A stretch of 64,000 nucleotides of DNA from Rhizobium sp. L43 (GTDB lineage Bacteria; Pseudomonadota; Alphaproteobacteria; Rhizobiales; Rhizobiaceae): assembly GCF_002531725.1 (NCBI RefSeq), contig NZ_NWSQ01000005.1:248001-312000 (forward strand). Direction: 5' to 3'. The notes under the pieces were generated by a model. It was not told the DNA's origin. It did no database searches and saw only the letters and a program-made list of their open reading frames with translations. Position numbers and translations under genes: made by a program. This document shows, in pieces, positions 27,683 to 37,169 of this stretch. Within the stretch, counting starts at the first letter, position 1; each line of letters opens with the position of its first letter.

Positions 27683-28486
27683 ATGAGTTTTTCGATCACC
27701 ACCTGGAACATCAATTCGGTGCGGCTGCGCATGCCGATCGTCGAGCAGCTCGTTCTCAAGCACAGGCCCGATATTCTCTGCCTGCAGGAAACCAAGGTGC
27801 CGAACGAGCTGTTTCCGGCAGCGCCGCTGCGGGCGATGGGCTACGATCACATCATCATCCACGGCCAGAAAGGCTATCACGGCGTGGCGATTGCCTCGCG
27901 CCTTCCGCTGACGGAGGATCACCGGCAGGATTATTGCGGGGTCGGCGATGCCCGCCACATCTCGGCGATCGTCGAGCGCGGCAATCGTCGTATCCGGCTG
28001 CATAATTTCTACGTTCCGGCCGGCGGCGACGAGCCGGATCGTACGATCAATCCGAAATTCGGCCACAAGCTCGATTTCATCGAGGAGATGAAGCAGCTGA
28101 AAGCCAATGGCGAGGCGAATACCTCGGCGATCCTCGTCGGCGACCTGAACATCGCGCCGCTGGAGCATGATGTCTGGTCGCACAAGCAGCTCCTGAAGAT
28201 CGTCAGCCATACGCCCGTCGAGACCGACGGGCTGCTCGAGGTGATGAAGCGCGGCGGCTGGCACGATCTGATGCGCCAGCATGTGCCGGAAAGCGAAAAG
28301 CTCTTTACCTGGTGGAGCTATCGCGCCAAGGACTGGGAAGCTGCCGATCGCGGCCGCCGTCTCGACCATATCTGGTCGTCATCGGATCTCGGGCCGCACC
28401 TCAAGCGCATCGAAATCCTCAAGGAGGCGCGCGGCTGGGATCGACCCTCCGACCATGTGCCGGTGACGGCGCATTTCGATTTCTGA
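27683..28486 (+). CDS. xthA: Exodeoxyribonuclease III
   Basis: This 267-residue AP endonuclease/3' exonuclease of the ExoIII family acts in base excision repair. Conserved catalytic blocks in order are TTWNINSVRLR, LCLQETKV (metal-binding Glu), HNFYVPAGGDEPD, LVGDLNIAP, FTWWSYRAKDW, RRLDHIW and the final SDHVPV with the catalytic His. Length matches the family. It is convergent with the cNMP-domain gene (19-bp gap). Confidence 0.94.
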   Translation: MSFSITTWNINSVRLRMPIVEQLVLKHRPDILCLQETKVPNELFPAAPLRAMGYDHIIIHGQKGYHGVAIASRLPLTEDHRQDYCGVGDARHISAIVERGNRRIRLHNFYVPAGGDEPDRTINPKFGHKLDFIEEMKQLKANGEANTSAILVGDLNIAPLEHDVWSHKQLLKIVSHTPVETDGLLEVMKRGGWHDLMRQHVPESEKLFTWWSYRAKDWEAADRGRRLDHIWSSSDLGPHLKRIEILKEARGWDRPSDHVPVTAHFDF

Positions 28487-28505
28487 TGCAGCGCTCTAAT
28501 GCGGC

Positions 28506-28961
28506 TCAGCTGAAGCGGTAGAACTGGCTTGCGGCCTTTGCCGCAAGTTCGGCGAGATTGTCGCGGATGCGGTTCTCGATCAGCCGGGCGGCGTCCGGAT
28601 ATTCCTCGATCAGCCGGTGGAAGAGGGCGCGGGTGATGCGGATGATGCTGGTGTCCTCGCGCGCGATGGCCGTGAATTTGCGCTCCACCAGCGTGACCAG
28701 CGCCAGCTCGGAAACCAGCGTTCCGGGACCGGCGACCCCCTCCGTCTTCTGCATGCCGTCGCTGCTCATTGCGCTCAACTCCAGGCTGCCGCTGAGGATG
28801 ACATAGGCGCTCTCGGCGGGTGAGCCCTGGCGAAACAGCATCTGGCCGGCAGCGATCATGCGCCGGTCGGCGCCGAAGGCGATCAAGCGCAGCTGATCCT
28901 CGTTCATGTCCTTGAACAGAGGAAGCTGGGCGAGCAGGTGGATGTCGTCGGTCAGCGCCAT
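28506..28961 (-). CDS. Cyclic nucleotide-binding domain protein without DNA-binding domain
   Basis: This 151-residue protein is a single cNMP-binding beta-roll (residues about 10-125), e.g. FKDMNEDQLRLIAFGADRR and RQGSPAESAYVILSGSLEL. The usual Crp C-terminal helix-turn-helix is absent. The phosphate-binding cassette is degenerate (GPGTLVSELALV has no clear GE-x-R-ALL pattern), so cyclic nucleotide binding is doubtful. It lies downstream of the response regulator gene on the same strand, separated by a mosaic repeat. Function unknown. Confidence 0.85.
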   Translation of the reverse strand: MALTDDIHLLAQLPLFKDMNEDQLRLIAFGADRRMIAAGQMLFRQGSPAESAYVILSGSLELSAMSSDGMQKTEGVAGPGTLVSELALVTLVERKFTAIAREDTSIIRITRALFHRLIEEYPDAARLIENRIRDNLAELAAKAASQFYRFS

Positions 28962-28975
28962 GCGGGCTTTTCGCC

Positions 28976-29082
28976 TTAAAGCAATTCCAGCAAAACCGCG
29001 TCGCGATTTTGTGTCCGAAATTGCGTGAAAACAAAGAGATAGAACATCTCCGTGATTTGGAGAAAAACGGAAATGCTCTAGG
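28976..29082. repeat. Mosaic intergenic repeat, family B, copy 1
   Basis: Read on the plus strand it begins TTAAAGCAATTCCAGCAAAACC, has a CGCG/CGCG hairpin and GAAATTGCG, then an AAACAAAGAG linker and an imperfect palindrome ending GGAAATGCTCTAG. The same order of blocks appears on the minus strand of 33760-33890. The last CTA (29078-29080) is the stop codon of the response regulator gene. It resembles the Rhizobium-specific intergenic mosaic elements (RIME) I know of, but the exact family is not checked. Confidence 0.7.
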
Positions 29083-29761
29083 GTATGATCTTGTAGCCGC
29101 CGTTTTCCGTCACGAGGATTTCGGCATTGGAGGGATCGCGCTCGATCTTCTGGCGCAGCCGGTAGACGTGGGTTTCCAGCGTATGCGTCGTCACGCCTGA
29201 GTTATAGCCCCAGACTTCTTCGAGAAGCACGTCGCGGGTGACGACTTTCTGCTCGGCACGGTAGAGATAACGGATGATCGCCGCTTCCTTTTCCGTCAGC
29301 CGGATCTTCTGGCCGTTGTCGGTGGTGAGCAGCTTCTGGCTCGGCTTGAAGAGGTAGGGGCCGACGGTAAAGGTCGCGTCTTCGCTCTGCTCGTGTTGGC
29401 GCAGCTGCACACGGATGCGCGCGAGCAGCACGGCGAAGCGGAAGGGTTTGGTGACATAGTCGTTGGCGCCGGCTTCGAGGCCGAGGATCGTGTCCGAATC
29501 GGTATCGTGGCCGGTCAGCATGATGATCGGCGCCTTGAAGCCGCCCTTGCGCAGCAGCTTCACCGCTTCGCGGCCGTCCATATCGGGCAGGCCGACATCC
29601 ATGATCAGCAGATCGACGGGTGTCGAGCGGGCGGTCGCAACACCCTTGCCGGCGTTGGCTTCCTGCAGAACCGAAAACTCCTCATACAGCGACAATTGCT
29701 CCGTCAGGGTCTGACGAAGGTCGTCGTCGTCATCCACCAGAAGAATGGTGCGTGCGGTCAT
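29078..29761 (-). CDS. OmpR-family response regulator (possibly CenR-like)
   Basis: This 227-residue protein has a receiver domain with phospho-acceptor D55 (LLIMDVGLPDMDG), acidic pocket LLVDDDDDL, T in MLTGHD and K in YVTKPF. It is followed by an OmpR/PhoB winged helix (about 130-227) with TEKEAAIIRYLYRAEQKVVTRDVLLEEVWGY and ETHVYRLRQKIE. No histidine kinase is adjacent, so it is an orphan by position. In Caulobacter and rhizobia the envelope regulator CenR is a similar orphan; that identity is tentative. The stop codon lies inside a mosaic repeat. Confidence 0.9.
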   Translation of the reverse strand: MTARTILLVDDDDDLRQTLTEQLSLYEEFSVLQEANAGKGVATARSTPVDLLIMDVGLPDMDGREAVKLLRKGGFKAPIIMLTGHDTDSDTILGLEAGANDYVTKPFRFAVLLARIRVQLRQHEQSEDATFTVGPYLFKPSQKLLTTDNGQKIRLTEKEAAIIRYLYRAEQKVVTRDVLLEEVWGYNSGVTTHTLETHVYRLRQKIERDPSNAEILVTENGGYKIIP

Positions 29762-29927
29762 GCCGTTGCGTCCTCATGTTAAGTTCCCTAGTCCTACGCC
29801 AAATTCCTGGTTTGGCAAGGATCGGGCGGCGGACTGTTGCCGCGCAGGTTTTCATATGATTTCAATTGGAGTCCCAGACAATCCAAGACATGCGAGAAAA
29901 ATGGAAAAAACAAGGCGGGCGCCGGGG

Positions 29928-30449
29928 ATGAAGCCGTCGACGATCGTCGTGCGGCCTGCGCCGGGAAAGAAGAGCCGGGCGATCGTCCGGCTCGGCGCGA
30001 TCACCGTGCCTGCGGCGATCGGCCGGTCCGGCCGCACCGTGATCAAACGCGAGGGCGACGGCGCCACGCCGATCGCCTCGATGAGGCTACTCTCCGGTTT
30101 CCGGCGCGGCGAGCGGAACGGCCGGCTCGCCACGTCTCTTCCCATCCGCCGTATCCGCGCCGACATGCTCTGGTGTGATCAGCCTGACAATGCCAGCTAC
30201 AACCGCCTCGTCAGGGCGCCATGCGGCGCAAGCCATGAGGAGATGCGGCGCAGCGACGGGCTCTACGATATCTGCCTGGTGATGGACTGGAATATCTCCT
30301 CGCGTGCGCGTTATCGCGGCTCGGCGATCTTCTTCCATCTGATCCGGCCGGGCTACGAGCCGACGGCCGGCTGTGTCGCGGTGAGTCTGCGCGACATGCG
30401 CCGCCTGCTGCCGCATCTTCGGAAGGGCACAATTGTCCGGGTGCTCTGA
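29928..30449 (+). CDS. L,D-transpeptidase (YkuD) family protein
   Basis: This protein of about 173 residues consists of one YkuD domain. The catalytic block is FFHLIRPGYEPTAGCVAVSL, with the family His upstream of the SxGC-like AGCV nucleophile cysteine. It also has GDGATPIASMRLLSGF early in the domain. The family makes or cuts 3-3 crosslinks in peptidoglycan, or attaches proteins to it. Starts at 29928 and 29901 are both possible. No clear signal peptide is seen, which is unusual for an enzyme acting in the periplasm. Confidence 0.8.
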   Translation: MKPSTIVVRPAPGKKSRAIVRLGAITVPAAIGRSGRTVIKREGDGATPIASMRLLSGFRRGERNGRLATSLPIRRIRADMLWCDQPDNASYNRLVRAPCGASHEEMRRSDGLYDICLVMDWNISSRARYRGSAIFFHLIRPGYEPTAGCVAVSLRDMRRLLPHLRKGTIVRVL

Positions 30450-30583
30450 TTGTTTTGTGGAGGCGGCTGCCTATATGCTTTCCGTGACCGAACGCTCCGG
30501 CTGAAAAGCGTTCCGGGACGTCCGCGCATGCGTGGGCGCAATTCATTGCCTCGTCCAATTCTTCAAACTTCCGGAGATATATT

Positions 30584-31414
30584 GTGACCGCTCAACCCAT
30601 CATCACTTTCCATGACGGACATTCCATTCCCCAGGTCGGCCTCGGTGTCTGGCAGACGCCGCAGGAGATCGCCGCTCCCACCGTGCGCACGGCGATCGCC
30701 GCCGGCTACCGCCACATCGATACGGCGTCCGGTTACGACAACGAAGAGGGCGTCGGCGAAGGCATCCGCTCCTCCGGCCTCGACCGCAAGGATATCTTCG
30801 TCACCACCAAGCTCAGGAATACCGACCAGGGCTACGACAATGCGCTGCGCGCCTTCGACGGCAGCCTGAAGAAGCTCGGCTCCGACTATGTCGACCTCTA
30901 TCTCGTTCACTGGCCGTCGCCGCATCGCGGCCTTTATACCGAGACCTGGAAGGCCTTCGTGCGCATCCGCGAAGAGGGCCGCGCCCGCTCGATCGGCGTG
31001 TCGAATTTCAATCCCGAGCATCTGGAGCGGATCATCGGCGAGACCGGCGTCGTTCCCGTCATCAATCAGATCGAGCTGCATCCCGATTTCCAGCAGAAGG
31101 CGGCGCAGGAAGCCCACAAGAAGCTCGGTATCGTCACCGAATCCTGGAGCCCGCTCGGCCAGGGCAAGTTCATCACCAATGCCGTCATCGGTGAGATTGC
31201 GGGCAAACACCGGAAGACGCCGGCCCAGGTCATCATCCGCTGGCACATCGACACCGGCCTCGTCGTCATTCCGAAGTCGGTGACGCCGTCGCGTATCGAG
31301 GAGAATTTCCAGGTGTTCGACTTCAAGCTCGATGCCGACGACATGGCGGCGATCGCCATGCTCGACAGCGCCGGCGCCCGCATGGGGCCGGACCCGCTGA
31401 CGGCAACCTTCTGA
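30584..31414 (+). CDS. Aldo/keto reductase (2,5-diketo-D-gluconate reductase type)
   Basis: This 276-residue protein has a GTG start with CCGGAG 9 nt upstream. The AKR catalytic tetrad is visible: Asp and Tyr in YRHIDTASGYDNEEGV, Lys in FVTTKL and His in YLVHWP. The C-terminal NADPH-binding signature VVIPKSVTPSRIEENF is also present. Closest in pattern to DkgA/DkgB and other AKR5 enzymes. The substrate is unknown. It is monocistronic, ending in a strong terminator. Confidence 0.92.
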   Translation: MTAQPIITFHDGHSIPQVGLGVWQTPQEIAAPTVRTAIAAGYRHIDTASGYDNEEGVGEGIRSSGLDRKDIFVTTKLRNTDQGYDNALRAFDGSLKKLGSDYVDLYLVHWPSPHRGLYTETWKAFVRIREEGRARSIGVSNFNPEHLERIIGETGVVPVINQIELHPDFQQKAAQEAHKKLGIVTESWSPLGQGKFITNAVIGEIAGKHRKTPAQVIIRWHIDTGLVVIPKSVTPSRIEENFQVFDFKLDADDMAAIAMLDSAGARMGPDPLTATF

Positions 31415-31441
31415 CCGTCGTTGCGCTCATGCCGATCAGCG

Positions 31442-31481
31442 GCCGCCCCGGAGGAGAGATCATCCGGGGCGGCGGTTGTTT
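31442..31481 (+). terminator. Terminator after the aldo/keto reductase gene
   Basis: GCCGCCCCGG (31442-31451) pairs with CCGGGGCGGC (31464-31473), followed by GGTTGTTT. Confidence 0.75.
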
Positions 31482-31504
31482 AAAGGAGGAGTGCGGCCTT
31501 CCCG

Positions 31505-31846
31505 TCAATAATTGCAGTTCGAGGATCCGTTGGTCGGCGCAAAACCGTGGTCGCAGCTATCGTTCAGGCGCTGCGGCCGTCCGATCGAGCCGGTATAATA
31601 ATCGTTGAAGGCGCGCGCCGGATACCAATAGCCGTTCGAGCTCTTGATATAGCCGGAGCGGGGGCTGCTATAGCCCCGATATCCGTTGAGATAGGGTATC
31701 TTGCTTTGCGCGATCTGGTGCAGCAGGCCGGAAGAGGCCATGACCGGCGGTATCGTCGGATGGATCGGCGCGGCGGCGATCGATGCCTGCGATGCAAACA
31801 CGATCAGGCTGGCTTGCAGCAAGCTCCGTACTATTTTCCGCCTCAT
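31505..31846 (-). CDS. Small secreted protein, rich in Tyr, Ser and Gly
   Basis: This 113-residue protein has an N-terminal signal peptide (MRRKIVRSLLQASLIVFASQ, cleavage near ASIAAAP). The mature part is Tyr/Asn/Gly rich with YLNGYRGYSSPRSGYI and NGYWYPARAFNDYYTGSI, and two cysteines in the last 20 residues (DSC and SNCNY) that may form a disulfide. I recognise no domain; such proteins are common in Rhizobiaceae (compare the BA14K-type surface proteins). The codon pattern is normal. Confidence 0.7.
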   Translation of the reverse strand: MRRKIVRSLLQASLIVFASQASIAAAPIHPTIPPVMASSGLLHQIAQSKIPYLNGYRGYSSPRSGYIKSSNGYWYPARAFNDYYTGSIGRPQRLNDSCDHGFAPTNGSSNCNY

Positions 31847-32049
31847 GGCCAGTACCCCGATGGCGCGGTGTTCGCCGGAGCCTGAACGGTATCAGTCGCG
31901 TATCGCGCTCTATATCAATGAGGCCACATGCGTTGCCGGATGTCGATTGCCCGAAAGGATGAAATCGGAAAGAGGGCCACGCACAAACGGGCTCATCCGC
32001 TCAATCATAACTGTCGGCGAGCGAAGCAGAGGCGCCATGAAATACGAAA

Positions 32050-32080
32050 CCGCCCGATGCATCCGGAGCGCATCGGGCGG
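32050..32080 (-). terminator. Terminator of leuC
   Basis: On the minus strand CCGCCCGATGC pairs with GCATCGGGCGG (11 bp, perfect), followed by TTTCGTATTT. It lies 29 bp past the leuC stop. Confidence 0.85.
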
Positions 32081-32108
32081 CTTTCACTCATTTCTGTCGG
32101 ATGACAGA

Positions 32109-33518
<1,410 letters not shown>

Positions 33519-33759
33519 GGCGTTAAGTCCGTTTTTTGGAAGCTTTGGAAAATCGAGAATGCGGATCAGGCTCCGCGGCCGTCATTCGATCAACGAAGTC
33601 GGCTGTTGAGCGCACCGGACACGCAGGCAAAAAACCGCGCCGGCAGGCGATAATGGTCCTGCAGCACGAAAATATGCGCGCCTGTGCATCTGAACTTGGA
33701 TTCCATGGCGCTGGATATAGCGATTTTTGATCGAAACGGCAATTCGAATCGTGAGGCGG
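33519..33759. other. leuC upstream region
   Basis: About 240 bp upstream of leuC should hold its promoter. I see no gene, no convincing leader peptide with Leu codons and no terminator hairpin on the minus strand. Confidence 0.5.
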
Positions 33760-33890
33760 CTAGAGCGGTTCAGCTTTTCATGGAATCGGAGAACCGCTCT
33801 AGGTTTTTATTTTTACGCAATTCCCGGCAAAAGCGCTTCGCGCTTTGCCTGGGAAAACCGCTGCGCACTTTTCCTGGAATTGCTTTAGCG
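33760..33890. repeat. Mosaic intergenic repeat, family B, copy 2
   Basis: Palindrome one has perfect 12-bp arms, CTAGAGCGGTTC (33760-33771) and GAACCGCTCTAG (33791-33802). After a T-rich linker, palindrome two runs from GCAATTCC (33817) to GGAATTGC (33884). On the minus strand the block order equals that of 28976-29082. The outer edge contains the TAA stop (33885-33887) of the permease gene. Confidence 0.75.
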
Positions 33891-34703
33891 CCGCGGCATC
33901 TGCTTCATCTTCTTCTCGATCCGCCGCAGGAAAAGCGACAGGCCGATCGTCAGGAGCAGGTAGATATAGGTGACGATAGAATAGGTTTCGAAGAAGCGGA
34001 AGGAGCCGGAGGCATAGACCTTGCCCATCTGCGTGATGTCGGCGACGCCGAGAACGGAGACGAGCGACGAATCCTTCACCATCGAGACGAAGTCGTTGGA
34101 GAGCGGCGGGAAGATGACCCGGATCGCCTGCGGAAAGACGACGAGCCGGAAGCGGCGGTAGCGCGACAGGCCGAGCGACTTGGCCGCCTCGATCTGGCCG
34201 ATATCGACCGACTGGAAGCCGGCACGGAAGATTTCGGCGATGAAGGAGGAATAGCCGATCATCAAGGCGAAGATGGCGCGCCACATCAGCGACAGGTCCC
34301 GCACGAGGATCGGCTCGGCAATGCCTGCCTTCACCAAGGGCGTGATGGCGAAGTTATAGGCTGCAACAAAACCCGGCGCGCCGACAAAGGCGACATAAAA
34401 GAGCAGCACCAGCATCGGGATGCCGCGGATGATCTCGATGTAGAAACGGGCGATCTGGCGCAGCACGATGCTATCCGCCAGACCGAGCAGCGCGATACCG
34501 AGACCCAGCGCTGTTGCCAATATAAAGGCGACGAGTGTGACGAACACGGTAATGCCGGCGCCATTGACCACGGTCCGGAAGACCTGTGTGTAAATGCCGT
34601 TGGTGATGATGACGGCAGCGAGGACGATGCCGATCAGGGCAAGGACGACCAGCCACCAGGGACGGTCGTCCTTCTCGTGTCGCGGGGATGGTGGCAGTGC
34701 CAT
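33885..34703 (-). CDS. Polar amino-acid ABC transporter permease
   Basis: This 272-residue permease of the HisMQ type has about five or six membrane segments, and its coupling loop includes EAAKSLGLSRYRRFRLVVFP. Start ATG 34703 (MALPPSPRH) lies 17 bp after the binding-protein stop; an upstream in-frame ATG at 34751 would overlap that gene. It should take up polar amino acids with the adjacent binding protein. No ATPase gene is next to it, so an ATPase encoded elsewhere must serve it. Confidence 0.9.
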   Translation of the reverse strand: MALPPSPRHEKDDRPWWLVVLALIGIVLAAVIITNGIYTQVFRTVVNGAGITVFVTLVAFILATALGLGIALLGLADSIVLRQIARFYIEIIRGIPMLVLLFYVAFVGAPGFVAAYNFAITPLVKAGIAEPILVRDLSLMWRAIFALMIGYSSFIAEIFRAGFQSVDIGQIEAAKSLGLSRYRRFRLVVFPQAIRVIFPPLSNDFVSMVKDSSLVSVLGVADITQMGKVYASGSFRFFETYSIVTYIYLLLTIGLSLFLRRIEKKMKQMPRR

Positions 34704-34720
34704 CTGCGATCGCTCGGGGA

Positions 34721-35518
34721 TTATTCGCCCATCTTGTAGTCGAGGAACCACTTCTTGTTCAGCGCATCGAAGGTGCCGTCGGCCTTCAGCGCGGCGATGG
34801 CGGCATTGACGGGAGCGACGAGATCGGAGCCCTTCGGGAAGATGAAGCCGAAATCCTCGGTGCCGAGCGGCTCACCGACCACCTTCAATGCGCCGTTCGA
34901 GGAATCGACATAGCCCTTGGCAGCGACGCTGTCGGTGAGGACGAGATCGACGTCGCCTGTCTTCAGAGCCTGCACGGTTGCGCCGAAGGTTTCGAAAAGC
35001 TTGATACGTGGGTTCTGCTCGTTGCCGTCGAGGATTTCATAGACGGCGGTATAAAAAGGCGAGGTGCCGGGCTGGGCGCCGATCAGGCCGTCTTTGAATT
35101 CGCCGAAGGACTTGGCGTCGGTGAAGCGCTTCTCGTCGCCGCGCACCAGCATGAACTGCTGTGAGCGCAAATAGGGGTCGGAGAAATCCACCTTCTGCTT
35201 GCGGTCTTCCTTGATGGTGATGCCGGTCATGCCGATATTGTACTGGCCGTCGGAAACCGCCTGGATCATCGCGTCCCAGCTGGTGTTCTGATATTCGACC
35301 TTGAAATTCAGCCGCTTGGCGATCTCGTTCATCGCATCATATTCCCAGCCGATCGCCTTGCCGGATTTCGGGTCGACGAATTGCAGCGGCGGGTAAGCAT
35401 TTTCGGTGACGACGACGACGCTCTTGCCGCCGAGATCCGGCAGTTCGGCGGCCGATGCGGCCAGGGGTGCAAGAGCAAGGGCGGCGAGGCTCGCTAGAAC
35501 GGTACGACGAAACAACAT
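34721..35518 (-). CDS. Polar amino-acid ABC transporter, periplasmic binding protein
   Basis: This 265-residue SBP_bac_3 family protein has a signal peptide (MLFRRTVLASLAALALAPLAASA). The ligand-binding pattern is typical: ENAYPPLQFVDPKSGKAIGWEYD, GMTGITIKEDRKQKVDFSDPY and LIGAQPGTSPFYTAV. The family binds Gln, Glu, His, Arg or related ligands; which one is unclear. It is first of a two-gene operon with the permease. Confidence 0.9.
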   Translation of the reverse strand: MLFRRTVLASLAALALAPLAASAAELPDLGGKSVVVVTENAYPPLQFVDPKSGKAIGWEYDAMNEIAKRLNFKVEYQNTSWDAMIQAVSDGQYNIGMTGITIKEDRKQKVDFSDPYLRSQQFMLVRGDEKRFTDAKSFGEFKDGLIGAQPGTSPFYTAVYEILDGNEQNPRIKLFETFGATVQALKTGDVDLVLTDSVAAKGYVDSSNGALKVVGEPLGTEDFGFIFPKGSDLVAPVNAAIAALKADGTFDALNKKWFLDYKMGE

Positions 35519-35599
35519 TGAATGGTTCCCAAAAATTGAACGGCAAAATTGTCACGGAAGATAGGCCCGAGGCAAGGCCGCCGGCTGCGTGACCAAGCA

Positions 35600-35632
35600 A
35601 AAAATAGAAAAGGCGACCCGAAGGCCGCCTTT
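35600..35632 (-). terminator. Terminator of the ffh-rplS cluster
   Basis: On the minus strand AAAGGCGGCC-TTCG-GGTCGCCTTT forms a hairpin (35609-35632) followed by TCTATTTTTTG. It lies about 70 bp past the rplS stop. Confidence 0.8.
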
Positions 35633-35633
35633 C

Positions 35634-35690
35634 CAAGCAAAGAATTTTGCTGCAAGCGAAGAATTTTGCTTCAAGCAAAGAATTTTGCGT
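35634..35690. repeat. Three tandem 19-bp repeats after rplS
   Basis: Units start at 35634, 35653 and 35672, each reading CAAGC(A/G)AAGAATTTTGC plus two variable bases. They lie between the rplS stop and its terminator. Confidence 0.85.
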
Positions 35691-35700
35691 GGCGCAGATC

Positions 35701-36255
35701 TTATTCTGCTGCCGGTTCCGCTGCAGCGGCTGCTGCTTCTGCGGCGGCCTTTTCAGCCGCGGCCTTGGCTTCCGCAGCTTCTGCTGCTGCCTTCTCGGCG
35801 GCGAGCGCCTGAGCGGCTGCGACCTTTTCGGCTTCGATGCGTGCCTTTTCCTCGGCAATGGCGGCGCGCTCGGCGTCGTTGAGCTTGCGGGCGCGGACGC
35901 CGGTGTCTTCAACGATACGGGCAGACTTGCCGCGACGGTCGCGGAGGTAATAGAGCTTGGCGCGACGGACCTTACCGCGGCGAACGACGTCGACGCTTTC
36001 GATCATCGGCGAGTAAACCGGGAATACGCGCTCGACGCCTTCGCCGTAAGAGATCTTGCGGACCGTGAAGTTTTCCTGCAGGCCGCCGCCGGAGCGGGCG
36101 ATGCAGACGCCTTCATAGGCCTGAACGCGGGTACGGTTGCCTTCCGTGACCTTCACGTTGACGCGGACGGTGTCGCCCGGGGAAAATTCGGGAAGCGTAC
36201 GCTTGGCTTCGATCTTGGCGGCCTGTTCGGCCTCAAGCTGCTGAATGATGTTCAT
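35701..36255 (-). CDS. rplS: 50S ribosomal protein L19 with extended C-terminus
   Basis: This is a 184-residue L19. The core (about 1-120) starts [19 protein letters not shown] and contains [20 protein letters not shown] and [14 protein letters not shown] tail of about 60 residues is almost only Ala, Glu and Lys and is absent in E. coli L19 (115 residues). Start 36255 has AAGG 9 nt upstream; the frame is open further upstream but not L19-like. It is the last gene of the ffh cluster. Confidence 0.95.
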   Translation of the reverse strand: MNIIQQLEAEQAAKIEAKRTLPEFSPGDTVRVNVKVTEGNRTRVQAYEGVCIARSGGGLQENFTVRKISYGEGVERVFPVYSPMIESVDVVRRGKVRRAKLYYLRDRRGKSARIVEDTGVRARKLNDAERAAIAEEKARIEAEKVAAAQALAAEKAAAEAAEAKAAAEKAAAEAAAAAAEPAAE

Positions 36256-36467
36256 CGTCTTAACCTTTGGTTCTTCTGAAACAGCCAGAGCGCTCGACAC
36301 TGATCCTTCGGAACTGGCCTCAGGACTTTGCCCTTCAGGGCGGGAGCGGGTTCGCCATTCTTTGTTTGCTGGCAGACGGGGATAACCCCATTTCCGCGTG
36401 CGCCAATACACGAAAGACCGGGGCTTGTCATCCCTCGCACGACATTTTTGTGAAGGAGAGGGTGGAA
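36256..36467 (-). promoter_or_regulatory. rplS leader / trmD-rplS intergenic region
   Basis: The 212 bp between trmD and rplS have no terminator on the minus strand. The segment includes short hairpin-forming blocks (GCCCTGAAGGGC; CCAGTTCCGAAGGATCAG) and could be a ribosomal-protein leader. Two frames remain open through it by chance. Confidence 0.35.
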
Positions 36468-37169
36468 TCAGCCGCTTTTCTCGGCCTTAGCCCTTTCGAA
36501 GAGGTCCGGCCGCCGCTCCCGCGTCAGCCGCACCGCCTCTTCGTGCCGCCATTTGTCGATGGCGCCGTGGTTGCCCGACGTCAGGATGGAGGGGATTTCC
36601 CGGCCTTCCCACGCCTGCGGCCTGGTGTAATGGGGATGTTCCAGCAGCCCGCCTTCGAAGCTTTCGTGCAGGCCGGAAAGATCGTTGCCCATGACACCGG
36701 GCAGGATGCGGATGATCGCATCGAGCAGGATCAGGGCGGCCGGCTCGCCGCCGGACAGCACATAGTCGCCGATCGAGACCTCTTCCAGTCCACGCGCCTC
36801 GATCACCCGCTGGTCGACGCCCTCGAAGCGGCCGCAGACGATGATGACGCCGTCGCCGGACGCAAGCTCGCGCACGCGTTCCTGTGTCAGCGGCCGGCCG
36901 CGCGGGCTCATCAGCAGCCGCGGACGGGTATCGTTTTCCGAGGAACTGTCGATGGCGCGGGCGAGAACGTCTGGTTTCAGCACCATGCCGGCGCCACCGC
37001 CGGCCGGGGTGTCGTCGACGGTGCGGTGCTTGTCGGTGGCGAAATCGCGGATCTGCACCGCGTCCAGCGACCATTGCCCACGCTCCATCGCCTTGCCGGC
37101 GAGCGAGAAGCCCAGATGTCCCGGAAACATTTCCGGATAAAGTGTCAGCACGCTCGCCCGGAAGGCCAT
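36468..37169 (-). CDS. trmD: tRNA (guanine-N1-)-methyltransferase
   Basis: This 233-residue SPOUT-class enzyme makes m1G37 in tRNA. Visible blocks are [16 protein letters not shown], the catalytic-Asp region [14 protein letters not shown], the knot segments [16 protein letters not shown] and [14 protein letters not shown], and the C-terminal [17 protein letters not shown] use the ATG at 37169, which shares one base with the rimM stop (TGATG); a GTG one codon earlier is open too. Confidence 0.95.
   Translation of the reverse strand: MAFRASVLTLYPEMFPGHLGFSLAGKAMERGQWSLDAVQIRDFATDKHRTVDDTPAGGGAGMVLKPDVLARAIDSSSENDTRPRLLMSPRGRPLTQERVRELASGDGVIIVCGRFEGVDQRVIEARGLEEVSIGDYVLSGGEPAALILLDAIIRILPGVMGNDLSGLHESFEGGLLEHPHYTRPQAWEGREIPSILTSGNHGAIDKWRHEEAVRLTRERRPDLFERAKAEKSG

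Noticed and set aside
33519..33759. Possible leucine attenuator ahead of leuC
   Set aside because: I looked for a short leader with consecutive Leu codons plus a terminator on the minus strand and did not find one.
36252..36440. Open frames running through the trmD-rplS gap, including an N-terminal extension of L19
   Set aside because: L19 begins at the canonical [11 protein letters not shown] with a good ribosome site. The upstream residues do not resemble L19.
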